Below are positions 7,809-15,445 of a stretch of 64,000 nucleotides of DNA, piece after piece. The DNA is taken from assembly GCA_017399765.1 (NCBI GenBank), contig JAFQBH010000024.1, positions 1 to 64,000 on the forward strand, written 5' to 3'. Both the position numbers and the translations under genes were made by a program. This stretch comes from Oscillospiraceae bacterium. Its GTDB lineage: Bacteria; Bacillota; Clostridia; Oscillospirales; Ruminococcaceae. How positions within the stretch are numbered: the stretch's first letter is position 1; the number at the start of each line of letters is the position of its first letter. The notes below the pieces were generated by a model. That model searched no databases. It saw only the letters and a list, made by a program, of their open reading frames with translations, and had not been told where the DNA came from.

Positions 7809-9470
7809 ATGACTGAAAACGAAAAATATCTTGAATGGAAAGAATTTGTCCGCGACGAAGAACTCGCCACCGACCTTGCAAAAGTTGAGGGCAACGAAGA
7901 AGAAATCTTCGACCGTTTCTACCGCAGTCTTGAATTCGGCACCGCCGGACTTCGCGGCGTTCTCGGCGCAGGAACAAACAGAATGAACATCTATACCGTC
8001 CGTCAGGCAACCCAGGGACTTGCGGAATATCTCAACGCTCATAAAGAAGGTGCTTCCGTCGCAATTGCTTATGACACCCGTCACAATTCCGAAAAATTTG
8101 CAAAGGAAGCCGCAGGCGTTCTTGTTGCAAACGGAATAAAAGTCTGGCTCTATGATGCTCCCGCACCCACCCCGATGCTTTCCTATGCTGTACGCGAAAG
8201 ATACTGCGATGCAGGTATCGTTGTTACCGCAAGCCATAACCCGGCAAAATATAACGGTTACAAAGTATATGGCTCCGACGGCTGCCAGATCTCTCCCGAA
8301 GTCGCCAAAGAAATCCTTTCCGTAATCGACAAAACCGACGTCCTCAAAGGCGCCGTTACTGCAGATTTTGAAACCGCCGTTGCGGAAAAGAAAATCATTC
8401 TTATTCCGGATTCTTTCTGGAGAAGATTTTACGCAAGAGTTCTTCAGGAAGGCGTTGACCGCGAAAACCACGCAAAAAACGACCTTACCGTTGTTTATAC
8501 TCCTCTTAACGGAACCGGCGCAATCCCGGTTGTAACCACCCTTTCCCTTGCCGGTTTCGGCAACATTGAAATGGTCCGCGAACAGGAAAAACCCGACGGC
8601 GATTTCCCCACCTGTCCTTTCCCGAACCCGGAACTTCGCGAAGCTCTTGCCCTTGCTCTTAAAAAAGCCGAAGAAACAAACGCAGACCTTGTTCTTGCAA
8701 CCGACCCGGACGCTGACCGAGTCGGAATCGCTTCCCGCGAAAAAGACGGTTTCCGCCTTTTCACCGGCAACGAAGTTGGCGCCCTTCTTCTTGATTTCAT
8801 CGCTTCCGCAAGGGAAGAAAACGGCACCATGCCCGAAAACCCCGTTGCGGTACGTTCCCTTGTTTCCACAAAACTTGCGGATGCGGTTGCCGCGGGCCAC
8901 GGAATCGAAATGAAAAGCGTTTTCACCGGTTTCCGCTTTATCGGAAAAGTTATTGCCGAACTTGAGGAAATCGAACAGCCCGAAAGATTCATCTTCGGTT
9001 TTGAAGAAAGCTGCGGCTATCTTTCCGGAACCTATGTCCGCGATAAAGACGCCGTCGATGCTTCCCTTCTCATCTGCGAAGCCGCAAACTTCTGGAAGCT
9101 CCGCGGAAAAACTCTTGGCGAAGCTCTTGCGGAAATCCAGGCAAAATACGGTTATTATCACGATTTTCAGGATAACTTCTATTGCGAAGGCGCCGACGGC
9201 GCAAAACGCATTGCGAAAATTATGAGCGATCTCCGCGAGGAAGCTCCGAAAACCGTTTGCGGAAAAGCCGTTGTTGCCGAAAAAGACTATAAACCGGACG
9301 CAAACATGATTGAATATACTCTTGAAGGCGGTTCAAGCTTCATCGTTCGTCCTTCCGGCACCGAACCCAAACTCAAGATCTATTATTCCGTAAAAGCTTC
9401 CGATTTTGAAGCCGCAAAAGCCGAAGGCGAAGCAATCAAGGCCGAAGTTACAAAACTTCTTGGTTTCTGA
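7809..9470 (+). CDS. pgcA: Phosphoglucomutase / phosphomannomutase (PgcA type)
   Basis: This alpha-D-phosphohexomutase of 553 residues interconverts hexose 1- and 6-phosphates, linking glycolysis to glycogen, cell-wall and lipid sugar synthesis. All four domains are visible. The phosphoserine loop TASHNPAKYNGYK has the catalytic serine at about residue 142. The metal loop is DPDADRVG, the sugar-binding loop is GFEESCGYLSG, and the phosphate-binding loop is RPSGTEPKLKIYY near the C-terminus. ATG at 7809 has GGGAGGG 8 bases upstream; the reading from 7788 would include that site. The size and motifs match the PgcA subgroup of Firmicutes rather than GlmM, which is separately present at 59945-61288. 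Confidence 0.92.
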   Translation: MTENEKYLEWKEFVRDEELATDLAKVEGNEEEIFDRFYRSLEFGTAGLRGVLGAGTNRMNIYTVRQATQGLAEYLNAHKEGASVAIAYDTRHNSEKFAKEAAGVLVANGIKVWLYDAPAPTPMLSYAVRERYCDAGIVVTASHNPAKYNGYKVYGSDGCQISPEVAKEILSVIDKTDVLKGAVTADFETAVAEKKIILIPDSFWRRFYARVLQEGVDRENHAKNDLTVVYTPLNGTGAIPVVTTLSLAGFGNIEMVREQEKPDGDFPTCPFPNPELREALALALKKAEETNADLVLATDPDADRVGIASREKDGFRLFTGNEVGALLLDFIASAREENGTMPENPVAVRSLVSTKLADAVAAGHGIEMKSVFTGFRFIGKVIAELEEIEQPERFIFGFEESCGYLSGTYVRDKDAVDASLLICEAANFWKLRGKTLGEALAEIQAKYGYYHDFQDNFYCEGADGAKRIAKIMSDLREEAPKTVCGKAVVAEKDYKPDANMIEYTLEGGSSFIVRPSGTEPKLKIYYSVKASDFEAAKAEGEAIKAEVTKLLGF

Positions 9471-9512
9471 TAAAAAAATTTCCGTTTGGAAGAAATTTTC
9501 CGAAAAAAATTG

Positions 9513-9541
9513 TTGCAATCCTTCCCGGATTGTGATATGAT
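9513..9541 (+). promoter_or_regulatory. rpmE promoter
   Basis: TTGCAA (9513-9518), a 17-bp spacer and TATGAT (9536-9541) precede rpmE with a leader of about 55 bases. Confidence 0.75.
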
Positions 9542-9603
9542 ATCAATACTGATGTAAAAAAAGGACTTGTAATATAAGCTCTGTAGAGAAAGAGGTGACA
9601 TAG

Positions 9604-9804
9604 ATGAAAGAAGGTCTTCATCCTAATTACAAACCCACCACCATTACCTGCGCTTGCGGCGCAATTTGGGAAACCGGTTCCACCAAAGAAGACATCCACG
9701 TAGAGGTTTGCTCCAAATGCCATCCTTTCTACACTGGTCGTCAGAAACTCGTTGATACCGGCGGTCGTGTTGACAGATTCAAAAAACGTTTCGGTATGGA
9801 ATAA
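9604..9804 (+). CDS. rpmE: 50S ribosomal protein L31
   Basis: This 66-residue protein belongs to the zinc-containing type of L31. Its metal cysteines are in TCACG (residues 16 and 18) and [11 protein letters not shown] (36 and 39), followed by the conserved tail [12 protein letters not shown]. It sits at the intersubunit bridge of the large ribosomal subunit. GAGGTG is 6 bases before the ATG. It has its own promoter and a strong terminator directly after, so it is a single-gene unit. The presence of the zinc form suggests that a zinc-free paralogue under Zur control may exist elsewhere, but none is seen here. Confidence 0.97.
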   Translation: MKEGLHPNYKPTTITCACGAIWETGSTKEDIHVEVCSKCHPFYTGRQKLVDTGGRVDRFKKRFGME

Positions 9805-9815
9805 TTCCAAAACCA

Positions 9816-9846
9816 CAAAGCCCGGAATCATTCCGGGCTTTTTTTC
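9816..9846 (+). terminator. Terminator after rpmE
   Basis: The stem AAAGCCCGGAA / TTCCGGGCTTT has a 3-base loop and is followed by a run of T. Confidence 0.92.
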
Positions 9847-9878
9847 TATCCGTTTTTAAAGAAAGGAGCGGGAACTTT

Positions 9879-10499
9879 TTGGCCGAATATAAAACCATAA
9901 AAAAGCGGGCAAGCGACGAATTTGTTGAAAAAAAATCCCGCTTCATCGGATATATCGCTCCGGTTTCCACAGAAGAAGAAGCTATTGATTTCATAAACGA
10001 AATCCGAACGAAGCACCGGGACGCAACCCACAACGTCTATGCCTATTCTCTTCGGGCGGGACAGATAAAACGCGCTTCCGATGACGGTGAACCCCAGGGC
10101 ACCGGCGGAGTCCCCATGCTCAACGTTCTCAACGGAAACGAACTTGTGGACGTCTGCTGCGTTGTAACGCGCTATTTTGGCGGAACTTTGCTTGGCGTGG
10201 GCGGCCTCGTTCGGGCATATACCGAAGGCGCAAAAATTGCCGTTGCCGCCGGCGGAATAAAAACCGTTGCGGAAAGCGCGGATATAATGGTCACCTGCGA
10301 CTATAATCTTTACGGAAAAATCGAACATTTTATAAACGAACACCATATTTTTGTTGTCGAAAGCGAGTTTGGCGCAGATGTGAGCATCGTCGTCCGTCTT
10401 AAAACCGAAGACGTTTCCGGTTTTGAGCACGATATCACCGAGCTCACCTCCGCAAAAGCAAAAACTGAAATTATCGGCCGGGGCTGGAACGAAATGTGA
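9879..10499 (+). CDS. YigZ / IMPACT family protein
   Basis: This 206-residue protein of the UPF0029/IMPACT family has the N-terminal signature KKSRFIGYIAPVSTEEEA and the core ASDDGEPQGTGGVPML. The family-typical TRYFGGTLLGVGGLVRAY follows, and a C-terminal DUF1949-like domain comes last. The bacterial function is poorly defined; the fold resembles a ribosomal S5-like domain, and a translation-related role has been proposed for IMPACT relatives. The TTG start at 9879 follows GAAAGGAG by 10 bases. It lies between the rpmE terminator and the YfcE phosphodiesterase gene, 16 bases before the latter, so these two form an operon. Confidence 0.9.
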   Translation: MAEYKTIKKRASDEFVEKKSRFIGYIAPVSTEEEAIDFINEIRTKHRDATHNVYAYSLRAGQIKRASDDGEPQGTGGVPMLNVLNGNELVDVCCVVTRYFGGTLLGVGGLVRAYTEGAKIAVAAGGIKTVAESADIMVTCDYNLYGKIEHFINEHHIFVVESEFGADVSIVVRLKTEDVSGFEHDITELTSAKAKTEIIGRGWNEM

Positions 10500-10515
10500 G
10501 AAAGGGAGCATTTTT

Positions 10516-11049
10516 ATGAAACTTTTGATAGCGTCTGATATTCACGGAAGCGCATTTTACTGCAAACAGCTGCTCAGCGCATTTAAAAACGAGCACGCGG
10601 ATAAAATCCTTCTGCTCGGTGATATCCTCTATCACGGTCCCCGAAACGACCTTCCGAAGGATTACGCTCCGAAGGAAGTTATTTCCATGCTCAACGGTAT
10701 TAAGGAATATATAATCTGCGTCCGGGGAAACTGCGATACGGAAGTTGACCAGATGGTTCTGGAATTTCCGGTGCTCAGCGAGCAGGCTTATCTCTACATA
10801 GATGACATTGAAATGCTCGCCGTCCATGGCCATAAACCTTTCCCGCCGGTAAAAAGCGGAACTTTTATTCTTTACGGACACACCCATATTCCGAAACTTG
10901 AGGAAGCGAATGGAATAACCTATATGAATCCGGGTTCCGTTTCAATTCCAAAGGAAAACAGCTCTCACGGATATATGATTTTTGAAAACGGCGTTTTCTC
11001 CTGGAAAAACCTTGATGGCAAAACCGAAAAAACTTATATGATAAAATAA
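10516..11049 (+). CDS. YfcE/MJ0936 family metallophosphodiesterase
   Basis: This 177-residue calcineurin-like phosphoesterase has metal ligands in ASDIHG (residues 6-11), LLGDILYHGP, RGNCD, VHGHK and GHTHIP. These are the five blocks of the family. It should hydrolyse phosphodiester bonds with a di-metal centre, but the natural substrate is unknown. ATG at 10516 has AAAGGGAG upstream, and homology starts at MKLLIASDIHG. The length and lack of extra domains match the YfcE group. It is the second gene after yigZ and ends at a bidirectional hairpin. Confidence 0.9.
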   Translation: MKLLIASDIHGSAFYCKQLLSAFKNEHADKILLLGDILYHGPRNDLPKDYAPKEVISMLNGIKEYIICVRGNCDTEVDQMVLEFPVLSEQAYLYIDDIEMLAVHGHKPFPPVKSGTFILYGHTHIPKLEEANGITYMNPGSVSIPKENSSHGYMIFENGVFSWKNLDGKTEKTYMIK

Positions 11050-11077
11050 AAAAAGACGGGTAAAACCCGTCTTTTTT
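11050..11077. terminator. Bidirectional terminator
   Basis: The stem AAAGACGGG / CCCGTCTTT with loop TAAAA has A and T runs on both sides. It separates the convergent yfcE-like and serine dehydratase genes and is unrelated in sequence to the GTGCTC palindromes. Confidence 0.9.
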
Positions 11078-11083
11078 ATTTTA

Positions 11084-12295
11084 TCAGTCACAGCCGAAAT
11101 AATGCTTTGCCAAACCGCCTTCGGAAGTTTCGCGGTAATGGCTTTTTATATCTCTTCCGGTTTCATACATAGTTTTTACAACCGTATCGAAGGAAATTTT
11201 TCTCGTATGGGTAAGGAAATTTGCAAGCGAAAGGGCGTTTATGGAACGCATTGCCGCAACGGCGTTGCGCTCTATGCAGGGAATCTGAACAAGACCGTCA
11301 ATTGGGTCACAGGTCAGCCCAAGCATATGTTCCATGGAAACTTCCGCAGCATATTCTATCTGGTCAAGGCTCATTCCACAAATTTCCGCAAGGGCGGCGG
11401 AAGCCATGCAGCAGGCTGTTCCGATTTCCGCCTGGCAGCCGCATTCCGCACCGGAAATTGAAGCGTTTGTTTTGATAAGGTTGCCGATAATTCCGCCTGT
11501 TGCAAGAGCATGGAGGATATCGCTGTCGGAAACCTTGCGTTTTTTCTGCCAATAATAAAGAACGGCGGGCATAACTCCCGCTGCACCGCAAGTCGGCGCG
11601 GTAACAACGGTTCCATTGCTTGCGTTCTGTTCACCGACCGCATAAGCATAGGAACAAACAATTCTGTTTTCCTTGGTTTCGGGGCTTTCGTCCATGTGAT
11701 ACTGGTTATAAAGAAAAGCCGCTTTGCGCTGAACGCCCAATCCTCCGGCAAGAACTCCTTCGGATTTAAGTCCTTCCTTAATGGTGCGCTTCATCTGTGC
11801 CCAGACTTCTTCAAGATAATCCCAGATTCGCGGACCTTCCATTCTTTCAACGTATTCCCAAATCCGGATATCGTGTTCACGGCAATATTCCGCAATTTCG
11901 TCGAAGCTGTTTTCATAATAAACTTCCGGCGGAGCAACATAATCCGTTCCCTCAACGGCAATTTCGCCGCCGCCGATGGAATAAACGCGGATTTTATCAA
12001 CCTCTTCGCCGTTTTTGAAAGCATGCATATCCATTGCGTTCGGGTGATAAAAACTGCTTTCGTCCGTTTCAAAATCAAAAATGATTTCCGAAGGAATCGG
12101 AGCAAGGGTCTGGCGCAAAACCGCATCGGTCATATGCCCTTTTCCGGTTTTCGAAAGGGAACCATAGAGCGTTACGGAAAAACCATCCGCATCGGGATTT
12201 TTTTGTTTGAAATAAAGCGCCGCTCTTTCCGGTCCGATGGTATGGGAACTGGAAGGACCTCTTCCGATCCTGTAAAGATTGGTTAAACTTTTCAT
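11084..12295 (-). CDS. L-serine ammonia-lyase (iron-sulfur, single chain)
   Basis: This 403-residue enzyme deaminates L-serine to pyruvate and ammonia using an oxygen-labile 4Fe-4S cluster instead of PLP. The N-terminal beta domain carries GPSSSHTIGPERAA. The catalytic alpha domain carries TAPTCGAAGVMP, the cluster region GAECGCQAEIGTACCMA and LTCDPIDGLVQIPCIERNA with the remaining cysteine ligands. Both domains are in one chain as in SdaA of enteric bacteria, whereas many Firmicutes split them into two genes. It lies 18 bases after the DegV gene on the same strand and ends at a shared terminator with the convergent yfcE-like gene. Confidence 0.93.
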   Translation of the reverse strand: MKSLTNLYRIGRGPSSSHTIGPERAALYFKQKNPDADGFSVTLYGSLSKTGKGHMTDAVLRQTLAPIPSEIIFDFETDESSFYHPNAMDMHAFKNGEEVDKIRVYSIGGGEIAVEGTDYVAPPEVYYENSFDEIAEYCREHDIRIWEYVERMEGPRIWDYLEEVWAQMKRTIKEGLKSEGVLAGGLGVQRKAAFLYNQYHMDESPETKENRIVCSYAYAVGEQNASNGTVVTAPTCGAAGVMPAVLYYWQKKRKVSDSDILHALATGGIIGNLIKTNASISGAECGCQAEIGTACCMASAALAEICGMSLDQIEYAAEVSMEHMLGLTCDPIDGLVQIPCIERNAVAAMRSINALSLANFLTHTRKISFDTVVKTMYETGRDIKSHYRETSEGGLAKHYFGCD

Positions 12296-12313
12296 CCTAA
12301 CCCTTCTTTTGTT

Positions 12314-13168
12314 TTAAATATTCTCCTTGCGGAAATAAAGAATTCCGAATGTTCCGGGACCGCAATGTCCGGTAATGGTGCTTCCGGCTTCGTTTACGAT
12401 AATGGTGCGGAACTTATGATATTTTTTGATTTCCTTTTCAATTTCCTTGAGAAGTTTTGCATCAACGCCGGTCCAGGTGAGGAAGATGATATCGGTTTCG
12501 ATATTATCGTTTCCGTCAAGTCTGTCGCGAACATATTCGAGTGCGCATTTTTCATAAGCGCCGCGATATTTTTTGCCGACTTTCATTTTTCCGTCAACAA
12601 CTTCGATACAGGGTTTAAGCTTAAGAAGGTTTGCGCCGAGAGCCGCAACGCCGCTGCATCTTCCGCCTTTATGGAGGAATTCAAGCTGGTTGAGAATAAA
12701 GCTTGCGTCGACTCTGGTTTTTGCTTCGGCAATATGCTTTGCGATAACTTCCGCACTTTCGCCTTTTGCGGCAAGTTCCGCGGCAAGAACAACCTGAAGA
12801 CCGATTCCGGAAGAAAGGTTTGCGGAATCTATGGACCAGACATGGCCGGTTTCCACCGCGGCAATGCATGCGTTCTGATAGCAGGAAGACATGGTGGAGC
12901 TGATGGTGAAATGGATTACGTCATAACCTTTTTCGACCCAGGTGGTAAAAGCTTCGGTATATTCAAGAACGGAAACAGCGGAAGTTTTCGGAAGTCCCTT
13001 TGTTTCCTCATAGTATTTAAAAATATCCTGGGCTGAAATTTCAAGTCCGTCCTTATAAGAGTTTTCTCCAAGGGTTACGGAAAGGGGAAGCACTTCTATA
13101 TCATATTTTTCAATAAGTTCTTTCGGAAGATCTGCGGTGCTGTCACTGATGATTTTAATAGGTCTCAT
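12314..13168 (-). CDS. DegV family fatty-acid-binding protein
   Basis: This 284-residue DegV (FakB-like) protein opens with KIISDSTADLPKELI and has the lipid headgroup-binding segment HFTISSTMSSCYQNA, the GIGLQVVLAAELA helix and HKGGRCSGVAALG. Family members bind a single fatty acid and, as FakB, present it to the kinase FakA for phosphorylation. No fakA is in the window. The start chosen is ATG at 13168, MRPIKIISDS, with AAGGAGG upstream; the reading from 13192 would cross that site. It is the first gene of a pair with serine dehydratase. Confidence 0.9.
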   Translation of the reverse strand: MRPIKIISDSTADLPKELIEKYDIEVLPLSVTLGENSYKDGLEISAQDIFKYYEETKGLPKTSAVSVLEYTEAFTTWVEKGYDVIHFTISSTMSSCYQNACIAAVETGHVWSIDSANLSSGIGLQVVLAAELAAKGESAEVIAKHIAEAKTRVDASFILNQLEFLHKGGRCSGVAALGANLLKLKPCIEVVDGKMKVGKKYRGAYEKCALEYVRDRLDGNDNIETDIIFLTWTGVDAKLLKEIEKEIKKYHKFRTIIVNEAGSTITGHCGPGTFGILYFRKENI

Positions 13169-13215
13169 TTTAAAAATTATCCTCCTTTTCATTAAATCAA
13201 AACAATACAGAATAT

Positions 13216-13244
13216 ATTATACAACATTTTAATCAAACTGAAAA
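13216..13244 (-). promoter_or_regulatory. Promoter of degV-serine dehydratase pair
   Basis: On the minus strand TTTTCA (13239-13244), 17 bp and TATAAT (13216-13221) precede the DegV gene. The -35 box is weak. Confidence 0.5.
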
Positions 13245-13287
13245 GTCCCTAATATTTAATTTTACTGCAAAAGAAGTTCAATATTCC

Positions 13288-13317
13288 TTGAAAAACACCC
13301 TGTTTTTGGAATATAAT
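13288..13317 (+). promoter_or_regulatory. Promoter of greA-like gene
   Basis: TTGAAA (13288-13293), an 18-bp spacer and TATAAT (13312-13317) lie upstream of the GreA-like gene. Confidence 0.7.
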
Positions 13318-13352
13318 ATGCTTATTAAAAAGAAAGGCAGGATTTCACCTTT

Positions 13353-13856
13353 ATGCACGACGAACTCACCGCCAACGATATTAAAAAAATGGAAGAGGAA
13401 CTCGAATACCGAAAACTGGTTCTCCGTCCGCAGATTCTTGATGACGTAAAAACCGCAAGAGGCTTCGGCGATCTTTCCGAAAACTTTGAATATAAGGAAG
13501 CAAAAAGAGCCAAGGGCAGAAACGACAGCAGAATCCGCTATCTTGAAGCAATGATAAAAACCGCCGTTATAATCGACGGTCATGCTGAAGAAGGCGTTGT
13601 CGGCCTTTATGATAAAGTCACCGTATATATTCCGGATGACGATGAGGAAGAAGTTTATCAGATAGTGACCGACGTCCGCTACGATGTTTCCTCCGGCTTC
13701 ATAAGCAAGGAATCCCCTTTCGGAAAGGCAGTTTTCGGTAAAAAGCTGGGCGATACCTGCACCGTTCAGGTAAACCCGGATTACAGCTACGACGTTATAA
13801 TAAAATCCATCGAAAAAATGGAAGACGACGGCACCGCGCCTTTGGCCAGCTATTAA
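13353..13856 (+). CDS. greA: GreA-family transcription elongation factor
   Basis: This 167-residue protein has the N-terminal coiled-coil and its acidic tip, ARGFGDLSENFEYKEAK, at about residues 36-51. Aspartate and glutamates there (GDLSENFEY, 39-47) are the ones GreA inserts into the RNA polymerase secondary channel to stimulate transcript cleavage. A C-terminal FKBP-like domain begins near KVTVYI and ends ISKESPFGKAVFGKKLGD. It is slightly longer than the usual 158 residues because of an extended C-terminus. A genome often encodes more than one Gre-type protein, so this could be a second copy. It has its own promoter and a bidirectional terminator. Confidence 0.88.
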   Translation: MHDELTANDIKKMEEELEYRKLVLRPQILDDVKTARGFGDLSENFEYKEAKRAKGRNDSRIRYLEAMIKTAVIIDGHAEEGVVGLYDKVTVYIPDDDEEEVYQIVTDVRYDVSSGFISKESPFGKAVFGKKLGDTCTVQVNPDYSYDVIIKSIEKMEDDGTAPLASY

Positions 13857-13893
13857 AAAAATCCCGTGCTCGGATTTGAGCACGGGATTTTCT
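13856..13893. terminator. Bidirectional terminator, GTGCTC palindrome copy 2
   Basis: The arms AAATCCCGTGCTC and GAGCACGGGATTT are flanked by A and T runs, between the convergent greA-like and flavodoxin genes. Confidence 0.9.
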
Positions 13894-13896
13894 GTT

Positions 13897-14397
13897 TTAA
13901 ATTTCTTTGAGCACCTCTGCAAAATTGGTGATGCTTTCCGGAATAATTTTTTCAAAAATTTTAAAAGTCGGGTCGGTTTTCGCGATTTTTATAATAGAAT
14001 TTACTATAATTTTATCCATTCCCCTGATTTTGTCCGCCGGAAGCTCTCCGCCGAAAGAATCGATTATTGCGGCATGGTCCATAAATTCTTCGCTGAAGTT
14101 TTTTGTAATCGCGTCCGAAACCTTATCCGCAAGGCAGGAACAGATGAAAAGCCCGAATTTTGTTTCAAAAAGCTCTTCTTTATGTTTCTGAAGGAATCCG
14201 GATATTTTTTTATCAATAACGCCCATTCTGACATAGGAACCGATTACAACACACTCATAATCTGAAATATCCGGAATATTTTCGGATATTTCAAAAAGGT
14301 CGCAGCTGTCCGCACCGATATTCGCCGCAAGAAGCGCCGCACATCTTTTCGTTGTTCCGGTTTTTGAAGAATATATTATAAGCGTTTTCAAAATCAA
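13897..14397 (-). CDS. Flavodoxin domain protein
   Basis: This 166-residue protein starts with the FMN phosphate loop YSSKTGTTKRCA, followed by VVIGSYVRMG and FGLFICSCLADK. These are positions where flavodoxin and HemG-type proteins contact the flavin. It is probably an electron carrier or a menaquinone-dependent flavodoxin-like reductase; the partner is unknown. The TTG start at 14397 has GAAGGGCGG upstream. It is a single gene with its own promoter and shares its terminator with greA. Confidence 0.8.
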   Translation of the reverse strand: MILKTLIIYSSKTGTTKRCAALLAANIGADSCDLFEISENIPDISDYECVVIGSYVRMGVIDKKISGFLQKHKEELFETKFGLFICSCLADKVSDAITKNFSEEFMDHAAIIDSFGGELPADKIRGMDKIIVNSIIKIAKTDPTFKIFEKIIPESITNFAEVLKEI

Positions 14398-14425
14398 TGC
14401 CGCCCTTCAGAATCAATATAAAAAT

Positions 14426-14454
14426 ATAATATCACATAACCCGCTCCATTGCAA
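14426..14454 (-). promoter_or_regulatory. Promoter of flavodoxin-domain gene
   Basis: On the minus strand TTGCAA (14449-14454), a 17-bp spacer and TATTAT (14426-14431) precede the gene with a leader of about 25 bases. Confidence 0.75.
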
Positions 14455-14465
14455 AGATAAATATA

Positions 14466-14497
14466 AAAAAACGGAAGCATTTTCTGCTTCCGTTTTG
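14466..14497 (-). terminator. Terminator after sugar nucleotidyltransferase gene
   Basis: The stem AAAACGGAAGCA / TGCTTCCGTTTT has a short loop and T runs. Confidence 0.88.
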
Positions 14498-14502
14498 ACC
14501 CG

Positions 14503-15396
14503 TTATCCCCAGATGGGAGAAGGATACTTTCCTTCTTCGGTAAGTTTTTTAAGTGCTTCGACAAGGGCGGGGGTATCTTCCTTATATGTTACCCCGAACC
14601 ATTTGTCGGGACATTCCTGTACTTTTACGGTAACTTTGCCTTCTGCAAGGGCATTGCCAACAACGCTTGGAAGATAGCATTCCGCCTTAAGCGGATTTTC
14701 TTTAAGTTCGGTGTTTCTGAATTCTTCAAGCGCTTTGTCAAGATAATCGAATATATCCGGAGTGAATCCCCAGAAATTCATGGAAACAGGAGTTCCCGCC
14801 GGAAGCGGAACCCAGTTTTCACCGTCTTCGGTATATTCTGCACATTCTCCGCGTTTTTCAATATGGGTTCGCTCGTTTATTTCAACAAGCATTCCGTTTT
14901 CGGTTCTGCAAACGCCCCTTGCAACGTGGCCTTTGTCGGTAACGGTGTTTTCAATGTGGTAACCTATCATGCAGTATTCGCCTTCGCCTTCCATTTTTTC
15001 AAGAAGGGAACCGATAAGTCCAAAACAATGGATACCGTAATAATCGTCTGCATTAATTACAGCAAAAGGACCGTCAACATGTCCGCGGCAAAGCGCAATG
15101 GCCTCCGCCGTGCCAAATGGTTTTGTTCTTCCTTTTTCTGCATATTCCGGATCGATCTCCTGGAAAACATAATCAACTTCCATAAATTTCGAAACCGGGT
15201 TTCCGATAACTTCTCTGAAATCATCCTCAAGGCTTTTGCGAATTATGAAAACGATTTTCTCAAAACCTGCCTTATAGGCATCATACATTGAAAAATCGAT
15301 TATTCTTTCTCCGCAGGGACCAACAGGAGTTATCTGTTTTGCGCCGCCGTATCTGTTTCCTATTCCGGCCGCAAGAATAACAAGTGTTTTTTTCAT
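14503..15396 (-). CDS. Sugar-phosphate nucleotidyltransferase family protein
   Basis: This 297-residue protein begins MKKTLVILAAGIGNRYGG, the NTP-binding loop of nucleotidyltransferases. It has VINADDYYG, the metal and sugar-nucleotide site, and a substrate loop near MNFWGFTPDIFDYL. It probably forms an NDP-sugar from a sugar 1-phosphate; the sugar and nucleotide are not deducible. The ATG at 15396 is chosen because the Rossmann-like first strand begins there. The ribosome site is weak, and an upstream reading to 15477 would overlap the neighbouring gene. It follows the YgeW-like gene on the same strand and ends at its own terminator. Confidence 0.8.
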   Translation of the reverse strand: MKKTLVILAAGIGNRYGGAKQITPVGPCGERIIDFSMYDAYKAGFEKIVFIIRKSLEDDFREVIGNPVSKFMEVDYVFQEIDPEYAEKGRTKPFGTAEAIALCRGHVDGPFAVINADDYYGIHCFGLIGSLLEKMEGEGEYCMIGYHIENTVTDKGHVARGVCRTENGMLVEINERTHIEKRGECAEYTEDGENWVPLPAGTPVSMNFWGFTPDIFDYLDKALEEFRNTELKENPLKAECYLPSVVGNALAEGKVTVKVQECPDKWFGVTYKEDTPALVEALKKLTEEGKYPSPIWG

Positions 15397-15445
15397 TTTT
15401 AAAGAGTTCTTCTTTCGTTTTTTTCTGAAGTATATGCCGAAAAAA

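Noticed and set aside
7323-9161. A 612-codon open frame opposite the flavoprotein and phosphoglucomutase genes
   Set aside because: It crosses the boundary of two real genes on the plus strand and encodes no known domain.
9471-9512. Terminator between pgcA and rpmE
   Set aside because: AAATTTCC and GGAAGAAATTT can pair, but the stem is short, AT-rich and imperfect, so it is not called.
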